A DNA stretch of 64,000 nt from Shewanella baltica (GTDB lineage Bacteria > Pseudomonadota > Gammaproteobacteria > Enterobacterales > Shewanellaceae). Shown here piece after piece: positions 28,716 to 37,651 of this stretch; position 1 is the stretch's first letter; each line of letters opens with the position of its first letter. Below the pieces are notes generated by a model, which was not told the origin of the DNA, searched no databases, and saw only the letters and a program-made list of their open reading frames with translations. The DNA lies in contig NZ_UGYM01000002.1 of NCBI RefSeq assembly GCF_900456975.1, positions 496,001-560,000 on the forward strand, given 5' to 3'. Position numbers and translations under genes: made by a program.

Positions 28716-29276
28716 CTAACAAGTTTGTGCGTAAATATCGGGATTTAATAGCGGCGCCATGGCGAGAATAATCGCTTGGGTGTAATTACTTTCACGGGTC
28801 GCGTGGCCGTGGGTGAGCAAACCTATGGCACCGCCTTTTTGTTTGATATTGACAGTATTGAACAATCCATCCATCACATGCCCGAGTTCTTCACCTGCTT
28901 CTAATGCCCGATAAACCTGCATTGGCAGAGGCAAAATTGCGCTGCGGCCAATGGCAAGTTGGTCTTTATGCCCAATGGCGATATAGGCGAATGTGGCTGG
29001 GCCAAAGTCGAAACAATCGACACCGCCTTCCATCGCAAAATAGTAGTCGGCTTGAGTATCTTGTTGATCCTGTTGTTGACAGTAGCGCACCCGATTAATC
29101 GCCCCTTGGCGAGTGTCTTTATCTGTCATTGGCTGCGCCGCAACACCTGAAGGTGCATCCATACCGCTGGCTTCTATGATGCTGTCAGGAAACAGTTGTG
29201 CCATCGCTTTGGTTGCCGCGTTGATTTTTACTGGGTTTTTAGAACCCACTTTTATCTTGATAATTTTTTGTTGCAT
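28716..29276 (-). CDS. yjjX: Inosine/xanthosine triphosphatase YjjX
   Basis: A 186-residue house-cleaning nucleotide phosphatase that hydrolyses non-canonical purine triphosphates. [17 protein letters not shown] at the N terminus is the family signature. [27 protein letters not shown] and [17 protein letters not shown] are conserved further on. The length matches the family. It is the upstream gene of a pair with the MarR-GNAT fusion. Confidence 0.93.
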   Translation of the reverse strand: MQQKIIKIKVGSKNPVKINAATKAMAQLFPDSIIEASGMDAPSGVAAQPMTDKDTRQGAINRVRYCQQQDQQDTQADYYFAMEGGVDCFDFGPATFAYIAIGHKDQLAIGRSAILPLPMQVYRALEAGEELGHVMDGLFNTVNIKQKGGAIGLLTHGHATRESNYTQAIILAMAPLLNPDIYAQTC

Positions 29277-29797
29277 ATAAGTTGTTTATTTCAGCTTTTA
29301 ATGTGGACGCTCGTTTGAATCATTGCTTAAATGGTCTGAGGTGTCTAAGCGTTTGGGTTTTCTATTCTGCCACAGTCGTCGGCGAAGCTCAGTAAAAAGC
29401 CAACAGTAGGGGAGGCAATAGCCAGCCTTAGGGACTAGGAAGCGACATATGACTATTGCTCCTTCAGTAATGTAGGCTGGGATAAGCAGTAAGGTATATA
29501 CCCAAACAACCTGAAGATGCAGGATTCAGCGGGAATGTAACGCATTTTAGGCAAGGCAGTTATTTGCAGACCTAGTGGACTAAGTTAAAAATAACCAACA
29601 CAGCATAAAGTGCGTTAAAACCCGCCGGGACGGAGCGCCTAGGGCACTCCACTTCCGTGTTGCACCAATTCAAAAGATGGCCGATATTCTTTCATTGATG
29701 CGCCTTGAATTGAAGTACCCTAGACGCTCTGAAACTCGTCTCTTCAGGTAGCTTGGGTATACGCAATTGAAGGAACCAAAACCAAGAGATAATAATA
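29277..29797. other. Intergenic region with MITE-like element
   Basis: 521 bases between divergent genes. The first 200 contain no gene I can support. The rest is the inverted-repeat element at 29497-29761, which ends only 36 bases before the acylase start and so may supply or disrupt its promoter. Confidence 0.55.
29497..29761. mobile_element. MITE-like element, 265 bp
   Basis: 21-base terminal inverted repeats (29497-29517 and 29741-29761) start TATACCCAA and end CCTGAAGA, with 2 mismatches. There is no transposase. Short repeats with this terminus are, to my knowledge, common in Shewanella and related genera. No clear target duplication could be assigned. Confidence 0.7.
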
Positions 29798-32362
29798 ATG
29801 AAATTCAACAAACTCGTGATCGCTATGGGGATGGCCTGCGGTGTAATACTCGCCGGCTGTAACGATAGCGAAGATAGCACTACGCCCACCGAACCCGAAA
29901 CTCAACTGCAAGCTTTTGCTCCCAACGGTTTACTCAAAGCCAATATTCGCCGCACCACCTACGGCGTGCCACATATCCAAGCCGATAACTTAGAAAGCTT
30001 AGGTTTTGGTAGTGGTTATGCGCAGGCACAGGACAATTTATGTGTGTTAGCCGATGGCTTTATTAAGGCTAACTCGCAGCGTTCCATGTACTTTGGCCCC
30101 CATGCGTCGATTGACTTCACTACGGGCCAACCCACAGCGGAAGATAACGGCAACTTGATCTCTGACTTTGCCTACAAAGCGTTAAAGATCAGAGCACAAG
30201 CCGAAGAAAAATGGCCACAGTTTAGTGAAAACTCTCGGGCGCTGATCCAAGGTTTTACCTCTGGTTATAACCAATATCTTGCCGATGTTGAAGCGGGTAA
30301 ACAAACGGCAGAACCTTTCTGTAGCGGTCAGCCTTGGGTCAAACCTATAGTGCCAGAGGATGTGGTGACTTATCTGTTTTCAATCGCTTTGTTACCGGGC
30401 GCCGCCAACTTCCTCGATTTGATTTTTTACGCTAACCCGGGGGATGCGCAGGAATATATGCCGCGTATCGTAGGGCCTGCGCCCAGCCAAGACCAAACTG
30501 CATTTGTGGCCGATATGCAGTCTAAGTTGATTGCCCGTGCGGCCCACATCACCACGCCAGAGACCAATCCCCGAGGATTAGGCTCTAACGGTTGGGGTTT
30601 AGGTAAAGATAAAACCGAAAACGGTAAAGGCATGGTGCTCGGCAATCCGCATTTCCCACACACGGGTAACCTGCGTTTTTGGCAATCCCATATTACGATC
30701 CCTGGGCATTTAGACATGATGGGCGGCTCGCTTGTGGGTATGCCTGGGCCGATTAATATCGGTTTTAACAAAGATTTAGCGTGGACTCATACCTTCTCAA
30801 CCGCCGAACATTTTGTGATGTATAACTTAGAGTTAGTCTCGGGCGATCGGATGCAATATCTGTTCGATGGTAAACCTATGCCGATCACCAAAGAGACGGT
30901 ATCGATTCTGGTGAATGCTGGTCCTGCCGGCATGTTAGTGGCCGAGAAGGATATTTACACCACGGCAAAAGGCCCTATGGTTGAAGCGCCACCTGCTTTA
31001 GCGCCTTTTGGTTGGGATGATGGCAGCGCCTTTATGATCCAAGACGCCAACATGGGCAATATGGACCCCGTTGACCATTGGTTAGCGATGGACATGGCGA
31101 CCAATAAAGAAGAGTTCCAACAGGCCTTCAAGGATTACGACGGCGTCATCTTCAATAACACTATGTACGCCGACAAAGAAGGTAATGCTTTCTACATCGA
31201 CGACTCGACAGTCCCGGGATTGTCTGAATCGGCAGTGGTGTTGTTAAAAACCTCGCCAGACATTAAAGCGGCTAAGGCGCAGGCCGGATTTACGATTTTA
31301 CCCGGCAACACATCGCTGTTTAGTTTCGATGGCCCAACACCCTATGCCCGCGCGCCAAAGCTTGAGCGTACTGACTTTGTGCAAAACTCCAATGACTCAT
31401 TCTGGTCGACTAACTTGAATGAACCGCTGTCTTATTTCTCGCCCATGTATGGGCCAGAAGCGGGGCAGTTGTCGCTGCGAACACGCATGGGCTTGAGCTT
31501 AATGCAAGATGCGGCGGGGGCAGATGGCAAGTTTAGCTTGGAAGAACTCGAAGCGGCGGTGTTGTCTAATCGCAGTTATCTTGCTGAGTTAGTGCTGCCT
31601 GATTTGATTGCCCAGTGTGATGCCCAAGGCAGCACGCCTGTTGTGGTGTCGGCGAGTTTATCTAAGGATGTCACTTCGGCGTGCACGGCGTTAAAAGCGT
31701 GGAATGGTAAGCAAGATAACGACAGCAAAGGCGGTGCTTTACTGCGTGAGTTTGCCCACCAATTCAGCCAAACGACCATGTTGACCCAAGGATTCGATCC
31801 CGCCAATGCGGCGACGACACCTAAAACCTTGACCACAGATGGCAGCGCCTTAGTGGCCTTGGCCCATAGCGCACTGAATCTTGAGGCGGCAGGTTTTGCC
31901 TTAGATGCGCCATTGGGTGAGGTGCAATTTGTGGAGAAATCGCTGCCGGACGGTACGCCAAGCGGGTCGCGTTTACCTTGGCCGGGTAGCCACAATGCCG
32001 AGGGTGGATTCAACGTGTTCTCGACCAGTCTGTCGGGTGACGACACTTTAATCCCGCAGCACAAGTACGCAGCTGTGATGGACGTGGTTACAGGCAAGGC
32101 GATGAGTTCTGGCTTAACGGCGAAGGGATACCAAGTGCGTTATGGGTCGAGCTGGATGATGGCGGTGAACTTTACTGACGAAGGGCCAGTGGCGCGGGGA
32201 ATTTTAACTTACTCTGAGTCGAGTAATATCCTAACGCCAGCGTTTGCCGATCAAAGTATCTTGTACTCAAGCGAGAAAAGTTTCCGTCCGTTGTTGTTCA
32301 AAGAGGCCGATATAGCGCCAGCCGTGGTGTCGACCACTGAGCTTATGCTACAGAAACCTTAA
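29798..32362 (+). CDS. Penicillin acylase family lipoprotein (acyl-homoserine-lactone acylase-like)
   Basis: An 854-residue Ntn-hydrolase precursor. A lipobox (VILAGC, C21) marks it as a lipoprotein. The proenzyme has an alpha part, then the self-cleavage site PRGLGSNGWGLG with S263 as the predicted N-terminal nucleophile of the beta subunit. A VLGNPHFPHTGNLRFWQSHI segment follows, as in PvdQ and aculeacin-type acylases. Substrates in the family include acyl-homoserine lactones, beta-lactams and lipopeptides; this one cannot be decided from sequence. Membrane anchoring means it acts in the periplasm or at the cell surface. It is monocistronic with its own terminator. Confidence 0.88.
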   Translation: MKFNKLVIAMGMACGVILAGCNDSEDSTTPTEPETQLQAFAPNGLLKANIRRTTYGVPHIQADNLESLGFGSGYAQAQDNLCVLADGFIKANSQRSMYFGPHASIDFTTGQPTAEDNGNLISDFAYKALKIRAQAEEKWPQFSENSRALIQGFTSGYNQYLADVEAGKQTAEPFCSGQPWVKPIVPEDVVTYLFSIALLPGAANFLDLIFYANPGDAQEYMPRIVGPAPSQDQTAFVADMQSKLIARAAHITTPETNPRGLGSNGWGLGKDKTENGKGMVLGNPHFPHTGNLRFWQSHITIPGHLDMMGGSLVGMPGPINIGFNKDLAWTHTFSTAEHFVMYNLELVSGDRMQYLFDGKPMPITKETVSILVNAGPAGMLVAEKDIYTTAKGPMVEAPPALAPFGWDDGSAFMIQDANMGNMDPVDHWLAMDMATNKEEFQQAFKDYDGVIFNNTMYADKEGNAFYIDDSTVPGLSESAVVLLKTSPDIKAAKAQAGFTILPGNTSLFSFDGPTPYARAPKLERTDFVQNSNDSFWSTNLNEPLSYFSPMYGPEAGQLSLRTRMGLSLMQDAAGADGKFSLEELEAAVLSNRSYLAELVLPDLIAQCDAQGSTPVVVSASLSKDVTSACTALKAWNGKQDNDSKGGALLREFAHQFSQTTMLTQGFDPANAATTPKTLTTDGSALVALAHSALNLEAAGFALDAPLGEVQFVEKSLPDGTPSGSRLPWPGSHNAEGGFNVFSTSLSGDDTLIPQHKYAAVMDVVTGKAMSSGLTAKGYQVRYGSSWMMAVNFTDEGPVARGILTYSESSNILTPAFADQSILYSSEKSFRPLLFKEADIAPAVVSTTELMLQKP

Positions 32363-32384
32363 GTCTGATTTTGCGCTAATCGTT

Positions 32385-32426
32385 AACGGCTCACTTCGGC
32401 GTTGGTTCCGCAGTGAGCCGTTTTTT
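32385..32426 (+). terminator. Rho-independent terminator of acylase gene
   Basis: An 11-bp stem (AACGGCTCACT and complement at 32412-32422) with a 16-base loop is followed by a T-run, 23 bases after the stop. Confidence 0.85.
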
Positions 32427-32474
32427 ATGGCGTTTGCGACTGATAGCGATTTGTAAAAATTTAACATTATTGGA

Positions 32475-32490
32475 TGTGATCTTGATCGAC
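32475..32490. promoter_or_regulatory. CRP-like site 1 upstream of sdaC
   Basis: TGTGATCTTGATCGAC has a perfect left half and the GATC core of the CRP consensus, with a weaker right half. It is 322 bases before the sdaC start. Confidence 0.45.
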
Positions 32491-32534
32491 TTTAGCTATC
32501 GATATGCGGCATTGGATCTCGTTTTATGGCTTTT

Positions 32535-32550
32535 TGTGATCTAGATCCAA
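32535..32550. promoter_or_regulatory. CRP-like site 2 upstream of sdaC
   Basis: TGTGATCTAGATCCAA matches the ideal CRP palindrome (TGTGATCTAGATCACA) at 14 of 16 positions. It lies exactly 60 bases from site 1. Confidence 0.6.
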
Positions 32551-32675
32551 TTCGGTGTTTTTCTCGGCGCTTATGCTATGTCGCTGCTTTTGGTTTAAGG
32601 TGAAAATATTGTGTCTTTAAGCGGTTTTTTATGTGTGTTTTTTGCTGCTGCATTGAAAACTTATTACATTAAATC

Positions 32676-32691
32676 AGCGATCTAGATCTCA
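32676..32691. promoter_or_regulatory. CRP-like site 3 upstream of sdaC
   Basis: AGCGATCTAGATCTCA keeps the central GATCTAGATC and partial flanks. It is 121 bases before the sdaC start, the best placed of the three for direct activation. Confidence 0.4.
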
Positions 32692-32811
32692 ATATCAGTT
32701 TATTATGAAATTCCCTTACATAAAGCAGTGTCAGATCAACTTTTATGGGCTTTTTTTGGTTATCCTTACGACGAATTTATTATGCTAGTCACACCGTAAG
32801 GTAACTTTTAT

Positions 32812-34107
32812 ATGCAAAAAGATGCGACCAGTGTTCTTGGAACACCTCAAAGCACACAGAATCTAGATTCAACGAAACACTTACCTTGGACTCGCCAAGA
32901 TACGACTTGGATGTTGAGTTTATTTGGCACAGCCGTTGGCGCTGGAATTTTATTTTTACCCATCAATGCGGGCATGGGCGGCTTTTGGCCTCTCGTACTC
33001 ATGGCAGTGATCATCGGTCCTATGACCTATCTTGCCCATCGCGGTTTATCTCGTTTTGTTTGTTCATCAAGCATTCCCGGCAGCGACATCACCCAAGTAG
33101 TAGAAGAACATTTTGGTGTGGGTGCGGGTAAAGCCATTACCATACTGTATTTCTTCGCCATCTATCCGATTGTATTAATTTACGGTGTGGGTATTACCAA
33201 CACAGTCGATAGCTTTATCGTCAATCAGTTGGGCATGGCATCGCCACCACGCTTTATTTTATCGGGTGTATTGATCCTCGGTATGATGGCTGTGATGGTT
33301 GCGGGCGAGAAGTTCATGCTGAAAGTGACACAATTGCTGGTATATCCGCTGGTGGGTATTTTGGCCTTTATGTCGTTCTACCTGATCCCAGAATGGAAAA
33401 TGGATGCCTTACAAGTTGTGCCAGAAGCGGGCGCTTTTTTAGGCACAGTGTGGTTAACGATCCCTGTATTGGTGTTCGCCTTTAACCATTCTCCTGCGAT
33501 TTCACAGTTTTCAGTGTCACTGAAACGTGACCACGGCGCCAATGCTTCTCGCAAAGCTGACGTCATTTTACGTAACACTTCGATGATGTTAGTGGGCTTT
33601 GTGATGTTGTTTGTGTTCTCTTGTGTGCTGTCGTTATCGCCAGCCCAATTGGCAGAAGCGAAAGCGCAGAACTTACCGATTCTGTCTTACTTAGCCAACG
33701 TGCATTCAAGTGGTTTTGTGAGCTACTTTGGTCCGTTAATCGCCTTTATCGCGATTGTGTCCTCTTTCTTCGGCCATTACATGGGCGCGACAGAAGGCAT
33801 GAAAGGCGTGATCGTTAAGCAGTTACGCTCAAGCGGCAAATCAGTCGCTGACGCTAAGATCAACAAGTTCATCCTAGGCTTTATGTTTGTCACTATCTGG
33901 GCTGTGGCTGTGATCAACCCAAGTATCTTAGGCATGATTGAAGCCTTAGGTGGCCCAATTATCGCTGCTATCCTGTACTTGATGCCTATGTATGCCGTGT
34001 ATAAAGTGCCAGCGTTAAAAGCCTATCGTGGCCGAATCAGCAATATCTTCGTGATCATTGCAGGTTTACTGGCGATGACGGCGATTCTGTTTGGTTTCTT
34101 CCGTTAA
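32812..34107 (+). CDS. sdaC: Serine transporter (HAAAP family, SdaC-like)
   Basis: A 431-residue inner-membrane transporter with about 11 helices. It aligns by eye closely with E. coli Sda[74 protein letters not shown] and the conserved [11 protein letters not shown]. The family imports serine or related amino acids with protons or sodium. The very long upstream region carries CRP-like sites, which fits catabolite control of amino acid use. It is monocistronic, ending in a strong hairpin. Confidence 0.88.
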   Translation: MQKDATSVLGTPQSTQNLDSTKHLPWTRQDTTWMLSLFGTAVGAGILFLPINAGMGGFWPLVLMAVIIGPMTYLAHRGLSRFVCSSSIPGSDITQVVEEHFGVGAGKAITILYFFAIYPIVLIYGVGITNTVDSFIVNQLGMASPPRFILSGVLILGMMAVMVAGEKFMLKVTQLLVYPLVGILAFMSFYLIPEWKMDALQVVPEAGAFLGTVWLTIPVLVFAFNHSPAISQFSVSLKRDHGANASRKADVILRNTSMMLVGFVMLFVFSCVLSLSPAQLAEAKAQNLPILSYLANVHSSGFVSYFGPLIAFIAIVSSFFGHYMGATEGMKGVIVKQLRSSGKSVADAKINKFILGFMFVTIWAVAVINPSILGMIEALGGPIIAAILYLMPMYAVYKVPALKAYRGRISNIFVIIAGLLAMTAILFGFFR

Positions 34108-34174
34108 GTTTTGCGAGTGTAGTGAAGCTTAACGAGGAGTTAGCGTTAGGTTTTTAGTCTGAATCGTGACTCGT

Positions 34175-34210
34175 AAAAAAAGGATCGTGCCATTGGCCCG
34201 ATCCTTTTTT
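34175..34210. terminator. Bidirectional terminator, sdaC / GNAT gene
   Basis: A 12-bp stem (AAAAAAGGATCG and complement) with a 12-base loop lies between two convergent genes and has A/T tails on both sides. Confidence 0.88.
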
Positions 34211-34234
34211 ATTGCGAATAAGCTATTGAAGGAC

Positions 34235-34678
34235 TTATTTTTCTTCGTACATTAAATAGTAACTCTGCTTCATCCCTAAGGCTTGATAGGTTTGCTGGGC
34301 GGCGAGGTTTTCTTGCTCGACATATAAACGGAAGCTGGCAGCGCCACCATTGGCTTCGGCCAGTTGTTTGACTTCACTGTAGAGCTTGCCATAAATGCCT
34401 TGGCGACGATTTTGCGGGCGAATATACACACTCTGGATCCAGTAATAATCCTTGGCGCGCCAATCGCTCCATTCAAATGTCACCATAAGCGAGCCTACTA
34501 TTTCACCTTCAATTTCGGCGACGAGGTAAAACCCTTTTTGCGGGCTCTCAAGTAGCGTGCCCACGCCGCGGGTTAGTGTCGCTTCATCTAAGGCTAAGCC
34601 TTCGGTTTCTTGGGCCATCGCCTGATTAAATTGGACTAAGGCACTGAGGTCCTGAGCCTTAGCTTTACGGATCAACAT
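34235..34678 (-). CDS. GNAT family N-acetyltransferase
   Basis: A 147-residue single GNAT domain. Motif A is IRPQNRRQGIYGKLYSEV (acetyl-CoA pyrophosphate loop), preceded by DYYWIQSVYI, with the late motif B YVEQENLAAQQTYQALGM. AGGAG lies upstream of the ATG. The substrate is unknown. It is monocistronic and convergent with sdaC. Confidence 0.88.
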   Translation of the reverse strand: MLIRKAKAQDLSALVQFNQAMAQETEGLALDEATLTRGVGTLLESPQKGFYLVAEIEGEIVGSLMVTFEWSDWRAKDYYWIQSVYIRPQNRRQGIYGKLYSEVKQLAEANGGAASFRLYVEQENLAAQQTYQALGMKQSYYLMYEEK

Positions 34679-34891
34679 ACAACAACTCCTAGGCGGTTAT
34701 TGAGTAATACCGCTCTTGTTTAGTGAACAACCATTTTGTGGCTCACTTTAGCATGGAACATTGTGGGATAACGAGTTCGACAGTCGCGGTTTTGGCGGAG
34801 TGAGCTTAATTGTTGTTGCGGATTTTTGCACGACTAAAGTCTTATCTGCTAGGCTTATCTCTAGTGCCCTTTTTCTGAACTAAGTGAGCAT

Positions 34892-35191
34892 ATGATGGGA
34901 TTCGTTAAGTCGACACGCCGCTATAAACTTAAGTTGTTGCCCGTTGCTGATCTGACTGCTGATGAGCAAATAAATCATCAGCTGCATTTTATCTTAACTT
35001 TGTTGAGTTTTGGTTTGTGGGGACTCGTTTGGTGGTGGTTGATCCTGAAAGCCAAGGGTAAGTCGGACTTTATTTTCAGTGGTTTTGATGACGATTACTG
35101 GAGTTATTTGATTGAACGTGAGCAACCGCCAGCAGCGCTTTATCGTCAGCAAATTGCGCCAAATAAAGTCACAGAATATTTTGATGCTTAA
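34892..35191 (+). CDS. Small one-helix membrane protein, unknown
   Basis: A 99-residue protein with a basic N terminus (STRRYKLKL) and one hydrophobic segment (about 31-50, LHFILTLLSFGLWGLVWWWL) rich in Trp. A hydrophilic C-terminal tail follows. AAGTGAG precedes the first of two adjacent ATGs. I do not recognise the family. It stands alone between the GNAT gene and the symporter gene. Confidence 0.65.
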   Translation: MMGFVKSTRRYKLKLLPVADLTADEQINHQLHFILTLLSFGLWGLVWWWLILKAKGKSDFIFSGFDDDYWSYLIEREQPPAALYRQQIAPNKVTEYFDA

Positions 35192-35272
35192 GCAGAAAAA
35201 CTAACATTCCAGCGGCTAATTTAACAAAGTTCGTTTGGTTAATGTTACTGATTTTAAGACAGTTTAGCTCAA

Positions 35273-35288
35273 CGTGACCCAGATCATC
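35273..35288. promoter_or_regulatory. Possible CRP site upstream of symporter
   Basis: CGTGACCCAGATCATC has GTGA and TCA half-sites separated by 6 bases, as in CRP targets. It lies 113 bases before the symporter start. The match is moderate. Confidence 0.3.
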
Positions 35289-35400
35289 CCTCGATGAAAA
35301 CCCCTCTGCTAGACTCGGCGATTGCCTCATGTAGACTGAGAAACTAGCGCGCTAGTTTTGGTCTTTGCCCCATCATAGTTTCGAATTCAAGGTTATGAAT

Positions 35401-36735
35401 ATGACAAAACCTAAGTCGTCGGCATTAGGCCGTGTTTGGTCTCGCTGGATGTCAGTGCCGCTGTGGCTGCAAATTGTTATTGGTATGGTGCTAGGCATTA
35501 TTGTCGGCGTCATTTTTGGTGAGCAAGCCACTTGGTTAAAACCGCTGGGCACCTTATTTGTCAATGCCATAAAGATGCTGATCGTGCCACTGGTTTTTTG
35601 CTCGCTGATCGTGGGCGTTACGTCGATGCAAGACACAGGCAAGATGGGGCGTATCGGCTTTAAATCCTTTGGGTTTTATCTGTTTACCACGGCTATCGCG
35701 ATCAGTATCGGCCTGCTTGTTGGTTATGTATTGCAGCCCGGCGCAGGCTTAGGATTAACGCTGGCAGAAGGCGCGACTCAAACCGCCAAAGCTGTACCTT
35801 CATTAGTCGATACCTTAGTTGATATAGTGCCGACCAATCCGATTGCGGCCATGGCAAGCGGCCAAATTTTGCAAGTCATCGTATTTGCCATCGCCTTAGG
35901 TATCGCGTTAGTGCTGATTGGCGAGCACGGTAAACCTGCGATTAAAGTGTTCGAAAGCCTCGCCGAAGCCATGTACAAACTGGCCGATATGGTGATGAAA
36001 CTCGCACCCTACGGCGTCTTTGGGCTAATGGCTTGGGTGGCGGGAGAGTATGGTATTGATATGCTTTGGCCCCTGATCAAAGTCATCATAGCCGTATACC
36101 TTGGTTGTATTATCCACGTGCTGGGTTTCTATAGTTTTTTGCTGCGCGGATTTGCGAAGTTAAGTCCGCTGCAGTTTTTTAAAGGCATTAGCAACGCCAT
36201 GTTAGTGGCGTTTACCACGTCGAGCTCTGCGGGCACGCTCCCTGCAAGCATGAAGTGCGCGAGTGAAAACCTAGGCGTTCATAAGAAGATTTCTAGCTTC
36301 GTGTTACCGCTGGGCACTACCATCAATATGGACGGCACTGCGTTATACCAAGGCGTTACTGTACTGTTTGTGGCGCAGGCGTTTGGTATCGACCTGACTG
36401 TCGTCGATTATCTCACCATTATTTTAACCGCGACTTTGGCTTCTATTGGCACTGCGGGTGTGCCCGGTGCGGGTTTAGTGATGCTGACGTTAGTGCTGAC
36501 AACCGTAGGGCTGCCCTTAGAAGGGGTGGCATTGATAGCGGGGATTGACCGTATTTTAGATATGGTGCGCACTGTGGTGAACGTCTCCGGTGACTTAGTG
36601 GCGACGACTGTGATTGCTAAGTCTGAAGATGAGCTGGATATGGCGCATTACAATGCCGACACGGAGCAAAGCGCCGTACTCGCCGAGCAAAATATCGCCC
36701 TTGAAACGGCGGCTGAGAATAGCGCCAAAGTCTAG
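35401..36735 (+). CDS. Dicarboxylate/amino acid:cation symporter (DAACS)
   Basis: A 444-residue secondary transporter of the GltP/DctA family. Hallmarks are the serine-rich loop TTSSSAGTLPASMKCA, the Na+/substrate motif GTTINMDGTALYQG and the HP2 loop GTAGVPGAGLVMLTLVL, all intact. The family takes up glutamate, aspartate or C4-dicarboxylates with H+ or Na+; the exact substrate cannot be read by eye. An ATG at 35395 and a TTG at 35365 are also in frame, but 35401 has AAGG at the right distance. An acidic Ala/Glu-rich tail follows the last helix. It ends in a terminator. Confidence 0.92.
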   Translation: MTKPKSSALGRVWSRWMSVPLWLQIVIGMVLGIIVGVIFGEQATWLKPLGTLFVNAIKMLIVPLVFCSLIVGVTSMQDTGKMGRIGFKSFGFYLFTTAIAISIGLLVGYVLQPGAGLGLTLAEGATQTAKAVPSLVDTLVDIVPTNPIAAMASGQILQVIVFAIALGIALVLIGEHGKPAIKVFESLAEAMYKLADMVMKLAPYGVFGLMAWVAGEYGIDMLWPLIKVIIAVYLGCIIHVLGFYSFLLRGFAKLSPLQFFKGISNAMLVAFTTSSSAGTLPASMKCASENLGVHKKISSFVLPLGTTINMDGTALYQGVTVLFVAQAFGIDLTVVDYLTIILTATLASIGTAGVPGAGLVMLTLVLTTVGLPLEGVALIAGIDRILDMVRTVVNVSGDLVATTVIAKSEDELDMAHYNADTEQSAVLAEQNIALETAAENSAKV

Positions 36736-36762
36736 TTGGCTTCTGTTGCTGGCTGTGAAACG

Positions 36763-36788
36763 AAAAAACCGCCAATGGCGGTTTTTTA
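36763..36788. terminator. Terminator, symporter / META gene
   Basis: An 11-bp stem (AAAAAACCGCC and complement) with a 3-base loop lies between convergent genes, with good A/T tails both ways. Confidence 0.88.
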
Positions 36789-36829
36789 TGCGGACAAATT
36801 TTACTTTGCGGAAGCTTACTTCACTGGGC

Positions 36830-37246
36830 TTACTTCAGTTGGCTCAAGATTAGCACTGGCTTGCCGTCGCTGTTGAGTAGCGTCAGGCGACCTTGCACTA
36901 GCTTAGCTTTAGCCACTAATGGCATTGCTTGCATCACTTTGTGCTCTTGCTGCATTAGCGCATCGACACAGGCTTTCATTGTGCTACCGGCAGGAGATAG
37001 CTTAAGCTCTTGGCCTTGCTGAGTATATTGACCGAAAAAGTTATTACAGCTGTTGTTGCCGTGTAATTTGCCTTCGGCCTCAAAGGTGATTTGCGCTGGG
37101 CTGTAATCGATAGTCGGTTGGCCTTGAACCATCTCAATGTGCCAGCTGCCCTCTAATGGAATGGTCTCATTTTGGGCGACATCGGTACTTTGGCAGGCGG
37201 TGAGTCCCAACAGTAGCGCACCTAAGATGAATGTTTGTTTTAACAT
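36830..37246 (-). CDS. META-domain lipoprotein (HslJ-like)
   Basis: A 138-residue lipoprotein starting MLKQTFILGALLLGLTACQS with C18 in the lipobox LTAC. A META domain follows: GSWHIEMVQGQPT, ITFEAEGKLHGNNSCNNFFGQY, then LSPAGSTMKACVDALMQQEH. HslJ-type proteins are linked to heat-inducible novobiocin resistance in E. coli; the role here is unknown. The frame opens at 37300, but the ATG at 37246 starts the lipoprotein signal and has AAGGAA before it. It is divergent from a small membrane protein gene. Confidence 0.87.
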   Translation of the reverse strand: MLKQTFILGALLLGLTACQSTDVAQNETIPLEGSWHIEMVQGQPTIDYSPAQITFEAEGKLHGNNSCNNFFGQYTQQGQELKLSPAGSTMKACVDALMQQEHKVMQAMPLVAKAKLVQGRLTLLNSDGKPVLILSQLK

Positions 37247-37317
37247 CGTTACGGTTCCTTTTTCCATGGTTATGGCCATAGTGTGACAAGTTTTACTCAA
37301 GATCTAAAGAGGTTTAT

Positions 37318-37548
37318 ATGACGGACTCATTTAAAAGTACTATGAATTTGTTGAAGTTTTTACATTGGTTAGGTGTATTGATGCTAGTTTGTGGACTTGG
37401 GTTCTATATGTTGACGCAATGGAGTCTAGAGATAAGCGGCATGTTACTGATCTCAAGCCTGATTGGCTTAGGGTTGGTTCTAATGTCACCCTATCCCGTG
37501 GTGCTGTTTATCCAGTGGGCGAAGCGCCAGGATGAGCAATCTAAGTGA
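37318..37548 (+). CDS. Small two-helix membrane protein, unknown
   Basis: A 76-residue protein with two predicted membrane helices (about 13-31 LKFLHWLGVLMLVCGLGFYM and about 37-56) and a short basic C-terminal tail. The family is not recognised. AGAGG sits before the ATG, so translation is likely. It is divergent from the META lipoprotein gene. Confidence 0.65.
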   Translation: MTDSFKSTMNLLKFLHWLGVLMLVCGLGFYMLTQWSLEISGMLLISSLIGLGLVLMSPYPVVLFIQWAKRQDEQSK

Positions 37549-37574
37549 TTTCTTGCTGCGTAATTAAACCAAAA

Positions 37575-37651
37575 ACTCGTTAACTCGCCACTTCGTTAAA
37601 TCAAAGCTCGGTTAACCTATCGTTTCGTTAAATCACTGCTTCATTAACTTA
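37575..37651 (-). repeat. Degenerate TTAA-spaced repeat after GGDEF gene stop
   Basis: About five units of 14-17 bases, each with a GTTAA or ATTAA core (such as TTCGTTAAATCA), begin at the stop codon of the GGDEF gene and run into the intergenic space. The style matches the array after the histidine kinase gene. Confidence 0.5.

Larger units (their letters stand above)
32363..32811. other. Long sdaC leader region with CRP-like sites
   Basis: 449 bases. After the acylase terminator the region is AT-rich, with no ORF but three CRP-like palindromes (listed separately). It is unusually long for a transporter promoter. Confidence 0.55.
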
